64,000 bases of DNA from Mycobacterium scrofulaceum (GTDB lineage: Bacteria > Actinomycetota > Actinomycetes > Mycobacteriales > Mycobacteriaceae), in NCBI RefSeq assembly GCF_002086735.1, contig NZ_MVIJ01000022.1, positions 1 through 64,000 of the forward strand, written 5' to 3'. The translations under genes were made by a program, and so were the position numbers. Under the pieces are notes generated by a model. It saw only the letters and a list, made by a program, of their open reading frames with translations, had not been told where the DNA came from and did not search any database. This document shows positions 16,811-27,778 of this stretch, in pieces (position 1 is the first letter of the stretch; the number at the start of each line of letters is the position of its first letter).

Positions 16811-17404
16811 TTAGAACGTGTTGACCTTGTCGAGGCTGACGAACATGCCGTGGCCGGTGCGGTCGTTGGTGAAGCGGGTGCCGTCGGCGGTGGCGAGGAT
16901 CGTCCAGCCGGCGGCGTTGTAGGTCTTGTAGTCGATCTGGACGGTCGGGATGGCACCCAGGTTGCCCAGCACCCACTGCACCTTGCCGGCGGAGTCCACG
17001 CTGACGCCGTTGGCGTGCTCCCCGTCCTGCATGGGGGAGTTGGTGAAGGGCGCCTCGCAGCCGACGGTGTCCTTGTTGATCTGGCAGCGCGTGCTGCCCG
17101 ACTTCGTTTCGATGAAGACGTAACCGTTTTGGTCGGGCGGCAGCGGGATGGCACCGGCCGGCGCGGTCGGGTTGGCGGGCGTCGTCGGCAGGCCGGGCGC
17201 GGGGCTTGCGGTCGGCCCCGGCGGCGAGGCCGTCGGTCGGGGTGTCGGGAACGTCGGCTCGACCGGCCCCGCGCCCGGCGCGGCGACCGGCCTGCCCGTG
17301 ATGGTGGTGGAGCACGCGTCGATCAGCGCGGGGCTGACCAACACCGGCGCAATCAGCAGGGACCCACCGGCAAGACTCCACCGTGCCCTTTGCGAAAACC
17401 GCAC
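16811..17404 (-). CDS. Secreted Pro-rich protein, possible lipoprotein (LpqJ-like)
   Basis: 197 residues: basic N-terminus (MRFSQRARW), a hydrophobic signal segment to about residue 30, then CSTTITGRPV. The Cys could be lipidated, but the preceding LIDAC is a poor lipobox because of Asp at -2. A Pro/Thr/Ala-rich linker (residues 40-85) leads to a domain with a probable disulfide (TRCQINKDTVGCEAPF). CSTTI-x-GRPV starts and such domains occur in mycobacterial Lpq proteins, and the position before an ansP2-type gene recalls lpqJ (Rv0344c); orthology is unproven. Confidence 0.7.
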   Translation of the reverse strand: MRFSQRARWSLAGGSLLIAPVLVSPALIDACSTTITGRPVAAPGAGPVEPTFPTPRPTASPPGPTASPAPGLPTTPANPTAPAGAIPLPPDQNGYVFIETKSGSTRCQINKDTVGCEAPFTNSPMQDGEHANGVSVDSAGKVQWVLGNLGAIPTVQIDYKTYNAAGWTILATADGTRFTNDRTGHGMFVSLDKVNTF

Positions 17405-17509
17405 GCGCCACTCCCGATCATCTCCCGATATCGGGGAATCAGATTACGCGCGAAGTGGCGAAACACCGTGCAAGCGCGCGCCCACCGATGCGGGCCCGAT
17501 GGTGAAGCT

Positions 17510-17995
17510 TTATCGCTGCGTGACCGACTGGGTCTCGGCCGCGCGGCGGGCGGCGGCGACGATGCCCTGATACCCCGTGCACCGGCAGAAGTTCCCCGAC
17601 AGGCCCTCCCGGATCTCCTCGTCGCTGGGGTCGGGATTGTCGCGCAGCAGCGCGGTCAGCGACATGACGAAACCCGGCGTGCAGAAGCCGCATTGCAGCC
17701 CGTGGCATTCCCGCAGCGCCGACTGCACGGGCGACAGGGTGCCGTCCGGGGCGGCGACGCCCTCGACCGTCGTCACCTCCGTCCCGTCGGCCTGCACCGC
17801 GAACATCAGGCACGAGCGCACGGCCTCGCCGTCCAGCAGCACCGTGCACGCGCCGCACGCCCCGTGCTCGCAGCCCAGGTGGGTGCCGGTCAGCCCGCAC
17901 TGGTCCCGCAGGAAGTCCGCCAGCGTCATCCGCGGTTCGACGCCGGCCGCGACCGGAGTTCCGTTGACGGACAATTCGATTGGATGTTCACGCAT
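17510..17995 (-). CDS. Molybdenum hydroxylase small subunit (2x [2Fe-2S])
   Basis: 161 residues of the CoxS/XdhC-type iron-sulfur subunit. The plant-type cluster is bound by GCEHGACGACTVLLDGEAVRSC, and the second cluster by CHGLQCGFCTPG and FCRCTGY. The subunit passes electrons from the molybdenum site to FAD in the medium subunit. Its start overlaps the end of the medium-subunit gene by 8 bp; the operon order is large-medium-small (L-M-S), unlike the M-S-L order of the CO dehydrogenase locus near 40 kb. The substrate is unknown. Confidence 0.92.
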   Translation of the reverse strand: MREHPIELSVNGTPVAAGVEPRMTLADFLRDQCGLTGTHLGCEHGACGACTVLLDGEAVRSCLMFAVQADGTEVTTVEGVAAPDGTLSPVQSALRECHGLQCGFCTPGFVMSLTALLRDNPDPSDEEIREGLSGNFCRCTGYQGIVAAARRAAETQSVTQR

Positions 17996-18872
17996 GGCTT
18001 GCCCCCAGGGCCTCGGTGATCGCTTGCGTCCAGGCGCGGGCGGCCATGGTGGCGCCCACCTTCAAGCGGTACGACGCCGACCCCTGCAGGTCGTTGGGGA
18101 CGTCGTCGAGCCCGCTCATCGTGGCCTCGCCGAGCTCCTCGGGAGCCAGGTCGCCGACGGGCCTGCCGGTGGCCGCGACCTCGGCCGCGGTCGCGCGGCG
18201 GACCGTCGACCCCAGGCCCAGCAGCCCGATCGCGCAGCGCGACACCCGGTCCGCGTCGTCGAGCCGGACGGCGACCAGGGCGCCCGCGATCGCGAAATCG
18301 CCGTGCCGGCGCGAGAACTCCTCGACACCGAACCCGCATCGGCCGTCCCACACCGGGAACCGCACCCCGGTCAGCATCTCGTCGGAGTCCATCGTGGTCT
18401 CCCATACGCCGGCGAAGAAGTCGGCCGCGGCGATCTCGCGCCGGCCGCGGGGCGACTGCGCCTCCATCACCGCGTCCAGGGTCAGCGCGACGGCCGGGTA
18501 TTCGCCGGCGGCGTCGGCGTGGGCGACCGACCCGCCCAGGGTGCCGCGGTTGCGGATCTGGAAGTGCCCGACGAACGGCGTCGTCCGGTTCAGCAGCGGA
18601 ACGTGTTGGCGCACTTGCTCATTCGCGCCCACGGCGGCCTCGGTGGTGCCCGCGCCGATCCACAGCTCCCGGCCCCTGCGCTCGACGCCCCGCAGCTCGG
18701 CCAGCCGGGAGATGTCGACCAGGTGGTCGAAGTAGGCCAGCCGCATCGCCAGCATCGGCACCAGGCTCTGGCCGCCCGCCAGGATTTTCGCATCGTCGCC
18801 CAGCTCGGCGAGCAGGCCCACGGCATCGTCGACGCCGGCGGGGCGATGGTATTCGAACGGGGCCGGTTTCAC
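17988..18872 (-). CDS. Molybdenum hydroxylase FAD-binding medium subunit
   Basis: 294 residues of the CoxM/xanthine dehydrogenase FAD-domain family. FAD-contacting motifs are ILAGGQSLVPMLAMRL (residues about 30-45) and RNRGTLGGSVAHADAAGEYPA. It receives electrons from the small subunit and donates them to an acceptor. It overlaps the large-subunit gene by 4 bp (18869-18872) and the small-subunit gene by 8 bp, so the three are translated as one operon. Confidence 0.92.
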   Translation of the reverse strand: MKPAPFEYHRPAGVDDAVGLLAELGDDAKILAGGQSLVPMLAMRLAYFDHLVDISRLAELRGVERRGRELWIGAGTTEAAVGANEQVRQHVPLLNRTTPFVGHFQIRNRGTLGGSVAHADAAGEYPAVALTLDAVMEAQSPRGRREIAAADFFAGVWETTMDSDEMLTGVRFPVWDGRCGFGVEEFSRRHGDFAIAGALVAVRLDDADRVSRCAIGLLGLGSTVRRATAAEVAATGRPVGDLAPEELGEATMSGLDDVPNDLQGSASYRLKVGATMAARAWTQAITEALGASHA

Positions 18873-21217
18873 CGCTTCACCGCTTCCAGGAGTGCGGCGA
18901 TGGACGCCGGGCTCGCCGGCAGCCGGGTGACCGTCACGCCGAGCGGCGCCAGCGCGTCGTTGATGGCGTTGATCACCGCTGGCGTCGAGCCGATCGCCCC
19001 GCCCTCGCCGGCGCCCTTGTAGCCGCCGGGCCCCGGTCCGGGGATCTCCACGTGGCCGAATTCGATGGGCGGCACCTCGGTGGCCGTGGGCAGCAGGTAG
19101 TCGACGAAAGTCGTTGCGAGCGGATTGCCGTCGTCGTCGTAGACCATGTCCTCCATCAGCGCGCCGCCGATGCCCTGCACCGTTCCGCCGGCGATCTGGC
19201 CCTCGACCACCGACGGATTGATCATGGGACCGACATCCTCGCTGACGATGTAGCGCAGCAGCGTCACCTTGCCGGTCGCGATGTCCACCTCGCAGGTGCA
19301 GGCGTGCGTCGCGTTGGACCAGTGGATGGGATTGGTCGAGTTGAACCGGGCGGTCGCCTCCAGGTTGGCCGACAGGCCCGGCGGCAGCTGCTGCGGCGAG
19401 TAGTACGCCACGTACGCCAGCTCGCCGAACGACACCGACTTCGACGGGTCACCGCGCACGCCGGCCACCGAAAACGCCAGGTCCACTTCGGATTCCGCCA
19501 CCTTCAGGTGATGGGCGGCCAGCGCCACGATCTTCGCCCGCAGGATGGCGCCCGCCTCGTGGACGGCGCCGGCGGTCATCGGCGCGCTGCGGCTGCCCTG
19601 CGTCCCGGCCCCGTACGGGGTGATCGCGGTGTCGCCCTGGATGGTGGCCACGTCGTCGATGTCGGCGCCCAGCGCGTCGGCGGTCAGCTGGACCACCGTG
19701 GTCTCGATGCTGTTTCCGCTCGAGCCGCCGTTGACGTACACGTTGATCTTGCCGGTCGGCTCCATCCGGATGGTGGCACCCTCGGTGGCCAGGTGCCCGG
19801 TCGCCGCGCCGGTCGGCTCGATGTAGGCCGAGAAGCCCAGCCCCAGGTAGCGCCCCTGCGCCAGCGCCTCGGCCTGCTCCTTGCGAAACCCTTCGTGGTC
19901 AAGGATTTTCACCGCCTGCTCGAACGTGTCGATGGGCGCGACGTGGTCGTACGGCATGCCGTTGGGGTTGACGTAGGGCATCTCGTCACGGCGCAACAGG
20001 TTGCGCCGGCGCAGCTCGACCGGGTCGATGTGCAACTTGCGGGCGGCGATGTCGAGCAGGATCTCGCGGGCCAGCGTCTCGTACTGCCACGGGCCGCGGT
20101 AGGCGGCCAGGCCGCTGGTGTTGGAGAAGACCGTCTTGTAGTTGAAGCTGGCCTTGGGCACCCGGTACGGCCCCGGGAAGAACATGCCGATGGCGGCCGT
20201 GGTCAGCACCGGGTACGGCGTCGGGTAGGCGCCGATGTCCTGGACGAAGTCGATGTCGGCCGCCGCGATGTTGCCCTCGCCGTCGAACGCCATCCGCGCG
20301 GTGCCGTCGACGTGCCGGGCCTGCCCGGCCGACATCAGGTTCTCGCGCCGGTCCTCGATCCACTTCAGCGCCGCGGGCACCTTGCGGGCGGCCAGCATGA
20401 TGCACATGTCCTCGCGCATCGGGACGACCTTCTGGCCGAAGCCGCCGCCGGTGTCGCGCATGATGACCCGAACACGTTGCGCCGCAATGCCCAACAGCCG
20501 GGCGCAGAACGCCCGCAGCTCGTGCGGGGTCTGGGTCGACGCCCACATCGTGAGTTCTCCGGTGGCGGCGGTCCATTCGACGACCAGGCCGCGGGTCTCG
20601 ATCGGCACCGGCGCGTAGATCTGCTGATAGATGTTCTCGCGCACCACACATGCCGCGCCGGCGAACAGCTCTTCGTCCGGCGGCGCGCCGCCCATCCCGC
20701 CCGCGACGTTGTTCGGATAGGCGTCGTGCACCAGCACGTCGGAGGCCTGCGCGCGGGTGAAGTCGGTGACCGCGGGCAGCGGCTCGTAGTCCACGTCGAC
20801 GAGTTCGAGCGCGTCCTCGGCGACATACCGGCTCTCGGCGACGATCAGGGCGACCGGGTCGCCGACGAACTTCGCCTCGCCCTCGGCGAGCGGCGGCCGC
20901 GGGGTGTCCGGGACGTCCTTGCCGGCGACGGCGTGCCACGCCTCCCGCACGTCGGGGTTGAGGTCGGCCGCGGTGAACACCGCGCGCACGCCGGGCAGCG
21001 CCAGCGCGGCCGAGGCGTCGATGCCGTTGATGCGCGCCCGCGCGAAGGGGCTGCGCACGAAGCAGGCGTGCAGCATGCCGGGCCGGGAGATGTCGTCGAC
21101 GAAGCTGCCGCGGCCGGTGAGCAGCCGGCCGTCCTCCACCCGCTGGAGGCGGGTGCCGGCGTACCGGGGCGCCGGGGTGACCGGGACCGCGGGGGCCCCT
21201 TGCACGTCGTGGGTCAT
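18869..21217 (-). CDS. Molybdenum hydroxylase large (catalytic) subunit, CoxL-like, non-form I
   Basis: 782 residues of the xanthine oxidase/CO dehydrogenase large-subunit family, which binds the molybdopterin cytosine dinucleotide cofactor. Visible motifs: DTGGGFGQKV, the active-site loop AAYRGPWQYE (near residue 370), GTQGSRSAPMTAG, and the Mo-proximal Glu in GAGEGGAIGSTPAV. The loop differs from form I (AYRCSFR) and also from form II (AYRGAGR), so CO is an unlikely substrate; an aldehyde, N-heterocycle or other hydroxylation is possible. It diverges from the MobA-like gene across a 70-bp gap that must hold both promoters. Confidence 0.9.
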   Translation of the reverse strand: MTHDVQGAPAVPVTPAPRYAGTRLQRVEDGRLLTGRGSFVDDISRPGMLHACFVRSPFARARINGIDASAALALPGVRAVFTAADLNPDVREAWHAVAGKDVPDTPRPPLAEGEAKFVGDPVALIVAESRYVAEDALELVDVDYEPLPAVTDFTRAQASDVLVHDAYPNNVAGGMGGAPPDEELFAGAACVVRENIYQQIYAPVPIETRGLVVEWTAATGELTMWASTQTPHELRAFCARLLGIAAQRVRVIMRDTGGGFGQKVVPMREDMCIMLAARKVPAALKWIEDRRENLMSAGQARHVDGTARMAFDGEGNIAAADIDFVQDIGAYPTPYPVLTTAAIGMFFPGPYRVPKASFNYKTVFSNTSGLAAYRGPWQYETLAREILLDIAARKLHIDPVELRRRNLLRRDEMPYVNPNGMPYDHVAPIDTFEQAVKILDHEGFRKEQAEALAQGRYLGLGFSAYIEPTGAATGHLATEGATIRMEPTGKINVYVNGGSSGNSIETTVVQLTADALGADIDDVATIQGDTAITPYGAGTQGSRSAPMTAGAVHEAGAILRAKIVALAAHHLKVAESEVDLAFSVAGVRGDPSKSVSFGELAYVAYYSPQQLPPGLSANLEATARFNSTNPIHWSNATHACTCEVDIATGKVTLLRYIVSEDVGPMINPSVVEGQIAGGTVQGIGGALMEDMVYDDDGNPLATTFVDYLLPTATEVPPIEFGHVEIPGPGPGGYKGAGEGGAIGSTPAVINAINDALAPLGVTVTRLPASPASIAALLEAVKR

Positions 21218-21287
21218 GACGCTCCATCCGATGCCAACGCGCAGCGAAGTTATCGCTTTGGGAGAAGTGCAATGTCATCATAGGAGA

Positions 21288-21848
21288 GTGGGGTTACCGG
21301 AGTCGACAGCCGCTCCATTCGCCGTCGGGATCCTGCTCGCCGCGGGCGCGGGGCGGCGCTACGGCAAGCCGAAGGTGCTGGTCGACGGCTGGCTGGACAT
21401 CGCGGTGGACGCCCTGCGCGCCGGGGGCTGCGCCGACGTCGTCGTCGTGCTGGGAGCCGCCCGGGTCGCGGTCCCGCCCGGGGCCACCGCGGTCACGGCG
21501 CCGCGGTGGCGGGACGGGCTGAGCGCCTCGGTGCGCGCCGGGCTACGGCAGGCCGACCGCCTGCGCGCGGACTACGCCGCGCTGCACGTCATCGACACTC
21601 CCGACGTCGGGCCCGCCGTGGTGGCGCGGGTCCTGGATCGCGCGATCGCGTCGCCCTCCGGCCTGGCGCGCGCCTCGTTCGGCGGCCGCCCGGGGCATCC
21701 GGTGGTGATCGCGCGCCGGCACTGGCCCGAGGTGCTCGACCGCATCGCCGGCGATCGGGGCGCCGGCGCCTACCTGCGCACGCGGAACGACGTCGAGGTC
21801 GTCGACTGTGCGGACCTCGCCGGGGGCCGGGACATCGACGAGCCCTAG
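21288..21848 (+). CDS. MobA-like nucleotidyltransferase (molybdenum cofactor maturation)
   Basis: About 186 residues with the MobA/MocA nucleotide-binding start [18 protein letters not shown] (LAAGxGxRxGxxK). [15 protein letters not shown] corresponds to the DxP motif and [17 protein letters not shown] is also typical. Such MocA-type proteins add CMP to molybdopterin for CO dehydrogenase-type enzymes, so it probably matures the neighbouring divergent hydroxylase. It resembles Rv0371c. The GTG at 21288 is the only suitable start, but its AGGAG lies very close, so the start is uncertain. It overlaps the end of the permease gene by 4 bp. Confidence 0.82.
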   Translation: MGLPESTAAPFAVGILLAAGAGRRYGKPKVLVDGWLDIAVDALRAGGCADVVVVLGAARVAVPPGATAVTAPRWRDGLSASVRAGLRQADRLRADYAALHVIDTPDVGPAVVARVLDRAIASPSGLARASFGGRPGHPVVIARRHWPEVLDRIAGDRGAGAYLRTRNDVEVVDCADLAGGRDIDEP

Positions 21849-23293
21849 CCGGGTGACGAGGGGTCCGCGACCGGGACCGCGGTGTCTTCGGCCGCGGCCC
21901 GCACCCGGTCCCGGACCAGATACCACCCGCCGACGAGCGCGGGGATGCCCAGGAGAAGGGCGCCGAGCAGCCACGGACCCTGGACCCTGTCGAACAACAT
22001 CAGGATCAGGACGCCGGCCAGAAAAGCCAGGGTGAGGTAGCCGCTGTAGGGGGCCAGCGGCATCCGGAAGTGCGGCCGCTGCAACGTCCCGGCGCGCGAC
22101 AGCCGGTAGAGCCGCAGCTGGCTTGCCACGATCGTGCCCCAGGCCACCACGACGCCCACCGCGGCGATGTGCAGCACGATCTCGAACGCCCGGCTCGGTT
22201 CGACGGCGTTGAGCACGATGCCCGCCAGGCCGACGACGGCGGTGAGCAGGATCCCGCCGTACGGCACGCCGTTCTTCGACATCGGGGCGGTGAACTTCGG
22301 GCCGCTGCCGTTCATCGCCATCGACCGCAGGATGCGGCCCGTGGAGTACAGGCCGGCGTTCAGGCTGGAGAGCGCCGCGGTGAGCACCACCAGGTTCATC
22401 ACGCTGCCCGCCCCGCCGAATCCGACCTTCGAGAAGAAGGTCACGAACGGGCTGACGTGGTCCCGGTAGGCGGTGTGCGGCAGCAGGAGCGCCAGCAGGA
22501 CCGTCGACCCGATGTAGAAGACAACGATGCGAAAGACCACCGAATTGATGGCGCGCGGCATGATCTGGTGCGGGTTCGCCGTCTCCCCGGCCGCGATGCC
22601 GACCAGCTCGACGGCGGCGTAGGCGAAGATCACGCCCGAGGTGACGAGCACGAGGGGCAGCAGCCCGGCCGGCAGCAGGCCGCCATGGCTTTCCCACATC
22701 GCGACGCCGGGGTCGTGGCCGTCGACCTTGAAGCGCCCGACCACGAACACCGCGCCGACGACGAGGAACGTCACCAGCGCGAGCACCTTGATCAACGAGG
22801 CCCAGAACTCCAGCTCGCCGAACAGCTTGACCGAGATCAGGTTCATCGCCAGCACCGCCAGCAGCGCGATCAGCGCCAGCGTCCACTGCGGGACCGCTTG
22901 GAACGTCTTCCAGTAGTGGCAGTAGTGCGCGATCGCGGTGGTGTCCACCACCCCGGTCATCGCCCAGTTGATGAAGTACAGCCAGCCCGCCGCGAAAGCC
23001 GCCTTCTCGCCGAAGAATTCACGCGCGTAGGACACGAAGGATCCGGAGGACGGGCGGTAGAGCACGAGTTCGCCGAGCGCGCGCAGGATCAGGAATACGA
23101 AGATGCCGCAGATCCCGTACACCAGAAACAGCCCCGGCCCCGCCGACGCGAGCCTTCCCCCGGCGCCGAGGAAAAGGCCCGTTCCGATGGCACCGCCCAG
23201 GCCGATCATCTGGATCTGGCGGTTCTTGAGGCCCTTGTGATAGCCCGTGTCTTCGCGGGCGAGCCGCGTGGCGGCGCTGTCTGGCGGTGCCAT
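21845..23293 (-). CDS. ansP2: Amino acid permease, probably L-asparagine (AnsP2-like)
   Basis: About 482 residues with 12 membrane helices of the APC amino-acid transporter family: the start [27 protein letters not shown] is the family signature, and [22 protein letters not shown] follows helix 6. Length and sequence fit AnsP2 (Rv0346c), which imports asparagine and possibly other amino acids. The gene lies immediately upstream of dnaK and on the opposite strand, as I remember for M. tuberculosis apart from Rv0347-Rv0349, which are absent here. The ATG at 23293 is used; a GTG codon precedes it. Confidence 0.88.
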   Translation of the reverse strand: MAPPDSAATRLAREDTGYHKGLKNRQIQMIGLGGAIGTGLFLGAGGRLASAGPGLFLVYGICGIFVFLILRALGELVLYRPSSGSFVSYAREFFGEKAAFAAGWLYFINWAMTGVVDTTAIAHYCHYWKTFQAVPQWTLALIALLAVLAMNLISVKLFGELEFWASLIKVLALVTFLVVGAVFVVGRFKVDGHDPGVAMWESHGGLLPAGLLPLVLVTSGVIFAYAAVELVGIAAGETANPHQIMPRAINSVVFRIVVFYIGSTVLLALLLPHTAYRDHVSPFVTFFSKVGFGGAGSVMNLVVLTAALSSLNAGLYSTGRILRSMAMNGSGPKFTAPMSKNGVPYGGILLTAVVGLAGIVLNAVEPSRAFEIVLHIAAVGVVVAWGTIVASQLRLYRLSRAGTLQRPHFRMPLAPYSGYLTLAFLAGVLILMLFDRVQGPWLLGALLLGIPALVGGWYLVRDRVRAAAEDTAVPVADPSSPG

Positions 23294-23543
23294 CACGCTC
23301 CTGCCGGGTGGCTTCGGGGAAGCCCCAGGTTAACCCATCGACGGGCCCGCGGGCGCTCGGCGGGCGCCGCCTGCCCTCGCCCGAGAACGTTCGGGCCTCC
23401 GCGTGCGCTGACGGCATCGCGGGTGCGCTCGGGGCGGGAATCGGCCGCCGTTTCCGCCCTGTGCGCACGGCCGACGCCCTCGCGGCACACTCGTTGGGCC
23501 CCGGGAACAAGACCGCGACCCGGGCCGTTAGCATGATCGACAA
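23294..23543. other. Non-coding interval between ansP2 and the dnaK control region
   Basis: Two hundred and fifty bases without a convincing gene. A 95-codon open frame crosses it on the plus strand (23287-23574) but has no recognisable domain and poor codon bias. The ansP2 promoter must lie here. The GC-rich stretch around 23350-23430 contains short palindromic pieces (GGGCGCC; CGAGAACGTTCGGG). Confidence 0.5.
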
Positions 23544-23564
23544 GTTGAGCGAACTACACTCAAT
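23544..23564. promoter_or_regulatory. HAIR-type HspR operator 1 upstream of dnaK
   Basis: GTTGAG, nine bases, CTCAAT: this matches the known HAIR consensus CTTGAG-N9-CTCAAG at 10 of 12 arm positions. HspR, encoded at the end of the same operon, binds such sites to repress the operon. The site lies 98 bases before the dnaK start. Confidence 0.8.
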
Positions 23565-23598
23565 CCTGGGTTGACACCACGGTGCCGGCAAGAGCAGT

Positions 23599-23619
23599 CT
23601 TGAGCGGGGTTCACTCAGC
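23599..23619. promoter_or_regulatory. HAIR-type HspR operator 2 upstream of dnaK
   Basis: CTTGAG, nine bases, CTCAGC: the left arm is perfect and the right arm has four of six consensus bases. It lies 55 bp (start to start) after operator 1. A TTGACA hexamer at 23571-23576, between the two sites, could be a -35 box, but no good -10 is visible at the right distance. Confidence 0.7.
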
Positions 23620-23662
23620 ATAGTGGCACCAAAGACGCTCTACTCACTCAGGAGGAATCACT

Positions 23663-25521
<1,859 letters not shown>

Positions 25522-25525
<4 letters not shown>

Positions 25526-26160
25526 CCGAAAGCAATCCATCCGAACAGGTGACCGTCACCGACAAGCGGCGGATCGATCCCGAGACCGGTGAGGTTCGGC
25601 ACGTCTCGCCCGGCGCTACGCCGGGCGAGGCGGCGCCGGCCGGCGAGTTCGCGGGCGAAAGCCCGGAGGAGGCCGGCAAGGCCACCGAGTTGCTCGCCGA
25701 CCTGCAACGGGTTCAGGCCGACTTCGCCAACTACCGCAAGCGCGCGCTGCGCGACCAGCAGGCCGCGGCCGACCGGGCCAAGGCCGGTGTCGTCAGCCAA
25801 TTGCTGGGCGTGCTCGACGATCTCGAGCGGGCGCGCAAGCACGGCGACCTGGAGTCCGGCCCGCTGAAGTCGGTGGCCGACAAGCTGGACAGCGCCCTGG
25901 CCGGGCTCGGTCTGACCGCGTTCGGCGCGGAAGGCGAGGACTTCGACCCGGTGCTGCACGAGGCCGTGCAACACGAGGGCGACGGCGGCGACGGCTCCAG
26001 GCCGGTGATCGGCACGGTCATGCGGCAGGGCTACAAACTCGGCGACCAGGTGTTGCGGCACGCGTTGGTCGGCGTCGTCGACACGGTCGCCGACGAGGGC
26101 GCCGCCGCGGCGGCCGGGCCGGGCGAATCGGACGATAACCGCGGCGCGACCGGTGAATAG
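25522..26160 (+). CDS. grpE: Nucleotide exchange factor GrpE
   Basis: 212 residues. GrpE releases ADP from DnaK. A disordered acidic N-terminal part (1-55) is followed by the long coiled-coil helix beginning [19 protein letters not shown] and the conserved C-terminal beta domain with [13 protein letters not shown] and [22 protein letters not shown]. The GTG start overlaps the dnaK stop (GTGA), so translation is coupled. dnaJ1 begins 53 bp later. Confidence 0.96.
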
Positions 26161-26213
26161 ACCACACAATCAGCACAACAACAGAACTCCAAAGGTGAAG
26201 GGGGTGACGCGAC

Positions 26214-27392
26214 ATGGCCCAGCGAGAATGGGTCGAAAAGGACTTCTACAAGGAGCTGGGCGTCTCCTCTGACGCCAGTCCCGAAGAGATCAAACGCGCC
26301 TACCGCAAGCTGGCGCGCGACCTGCACCCCGACGCCAACCCCGACAATCCGGCCGCCGGCGAGCGTTTCAAGGCGGTGTCGGAAGCGCACAACGTGTTGT
26401 CGGATCCGGCGAAGCGCAAGGAGTACGACGAGACCCGCCGCCTGTTCGCGGGCGGCGGTTTCGGCGGCCGCCGGTTCGACACCGGAGGTTTCGGCGGGTT
26501 CGGCGCCGGCGGTGACGGCGCCGAGTTCAACCTGAACGATCTGTTCGACGCCGCGGGCCGAAGCGGCGGCGCCAACATCGGGGACCTGTTCGGCGGTTTG
26601 TTCGGGCGCGGCGCCGCCGCCCGCCCCAGCCGGCCGCGCCGCGGCAACGACCTGGAGACCGAGACGCAGCTGGACTTCGTCGAGGCCGCCAAGGGCGTGG
26701 CCATGCCGCTGCGGCTGACCAGCCCGGCGCCGTGCACCAACTGCCACGGCAGCGGCGCGCGGCCGGGCACCAGCCCGAAGGTGTGCCCGACCTGCAACGG
26801 TTCCGGCGTCATCAGTCGCAACCAGGGGGCGTTCGGTTTCTCCGAGCCATGCACCGACTGCCGGGGCAGCGGCTCGATCATCGAGCACCCCTGCGACGAG
26901 TGCAAGGGCACCGGGGTCACCACCCGCACCCGCACCATCAACGTGCGGATCCCGCCCGGCGTCGAGGACGGGCAGCGCATCCGGCTGCCCGGGCAGGGTG
27001 AGGCCGGGCTGCGCGGGGCCCCGTCCGGCGACCTGTACGTGACCGTGCACGTGCGGCCGGACAAGGTGTTTGGCCGCGACGGTGACGACCTCACCGTGAC
27101 GGTGCCGGTCAGCTTCGCCGAGTTGGCCCTGGGCTCAACGATTTCGGTGCCGACGCTGGACGGCAAGGTCGGCGTGCGGGTGCCCAAGGGCACCTCCGAC
27201 GGCCGCATCCTGCGGGTGCGCGGCCGGGGCGTCCCCAAGCGCAGCGGCGGCAACGGGGACCTGCTCGTCACCGTGAAGGTCGCCGTCCCGCCGAACGTGG
27301 AGGGCGCCGCGGCCGAGGCGCTGGAGGCCTACGCCGCCGCCGAGCGCGCCAGCGGGTTCGACCCGCGAGCGGGTTGGGCAGGTAACCGCTGA
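26214..27392 (+). CDS. dnaJ1: Co-chaperone DnaJ1 (type I)
   Basis: 392 residues with all domains of a type I DnaJ: the J domain ([35 protein letters not shown], with the HPD motif that stimulates DnaK), a long Gly/Phe-rich region (about 76-130), four zinc-binding repeats ([32 protein letters not shown]) and the C-terminal substrate-binding domain. An AGGTGAAGGGGGTGA stretch precedes the ATG. The stop codon overlaps the hspR start by one base. Confidence 0.97.
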   Translation: MAQREWVEKDFYKELGVSSDASPEEIKRAYRKLARDLHPDANPDNPAAGERFKAVSEAHNVLSDPAKRKEYDETRRLFAGGGFGGRRFDTGGFGGFGAGGDGAEFNLNDLFDAAGRSGGANIGDLFGGLFGRGAAARPSRPRRGNDLETETQLDFVEAAKGVAMPLRLTSPAPCTNCHGSGARPGTSPKVCPTCNGSGVISRNQGAFGFSEPCTDCRGSGSIIEHPCDECKGTGVTTRTRTINVRIPPGVEDGQRIRLPGQGEAGLRGAPSGDLYVTVHVRPDKVFGRDGDDLTVTVPVSFAELALGSTISVPTLDGKVGVRVPKGTSDGRILRVRGRGVPKRSGGNGDLLVTVKVAVPPNVEGAAAEALEAYAAAERASGFDPRAGWAGNR

Positions 27393-27778
27393 TGGCGAAG
27401 AACCCACGGGAGGAATCCCGGACGTTCCTGATCTCGGTGGCCGCCGAGCTGGCCGGCATGCACGCCCAGACGCTGCGCACCTACGATCGCCTCGGCCTGG
27501 TCAGTCCGCGCCGCACTTCCGGTGGGGGACGGCGTTATTCGGAGCACGACGTCAACCTCCTGCGCGAGGTGCAGCGGCTGTCCCAGGACGAGGGGGTCAA
27601 CCTCGCCGGCATCAAGCGCATCATCGAGCTGACCAACCACGTCGAGGCGCTGCAGGCGCGGGTGCAGGAGCTCACCGAGGAGCTGGCGCAGGTGCGCGCC
27701 GGCCAGCGCCGCGACCTGGCGGTGGTGCCCAAGAGCACCGCCGTGGTGGTGTGGCAGCCGCGGCGGACGCGCGGCTGA
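27392..27778 (+). CDS. hspR: MerR-family heat shock repressor HspR
   Basis: 128 residues. A MerR-type winged helix (LISVAAELAGMHAQTLRTYDRLGLVSPRRTSGGGRRYSEHDV, residues about 11-52) is followed by EVQRLSQDEGVNLAGIKRIIEL and a coiled-coil dimerisation helix. HspR binds HAIR inverted repeats with help from DnaK and represses dnaK and clpB. Candidate sites lie before both genes in this window. The last gene of the dnaK operon, its stop directly abuts the stop of the converging mutarotase gene (27779). Confidence 0.96.
   Translation: MAKNPREESRTFLISVAAELAGMHAQTLRTYDRLGLVSPRRTSGGGRRYSEHDVNLLREVQRLSQDEGVNLAGIKRIIELTNHVEALQARVQELTEELAQVRAGQRRDLAVVPKSTAVVVWQPRRTRG

Noticed and set aside
16533..17154. 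Extension of the kinase-etherase frame upstream across the DUF488 and secreted-protein genes
   Set aside because: The family start DLGKTSCRA lies right after the ATG at 16209, and the extension has only Arg/Pro-rich antisense sequence.
18869..21217. Calling the L-M-S cluster a second CO dehydrogenase
   Set aside because: The loop AYRGPWQ lacks the copper-binding Cys and does not match form II either, so only a general hydroxylase call is supported.
19052..21283. A 743-codon plus-strand frame opposite the hydroxylase large subunit
   Set aside because: Antisense shadow rich in Arg, Val, Gly and Asp without a domain; the minus-strand frame has a full set of family motifs.
22070..23536. A 488-codon plus-strand frame opposite the amino acid permease
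   Set aside because: The permease on the minus strand is a full 12-helix transporter; the other frame is a composition artefact.
23287..23574. A 95-codon plus-strand frame between ansP2 and dnaK
   Set aside because: It runs through an HspR operator, lacks a clear ribosome site and shows no similarity or codon bias.
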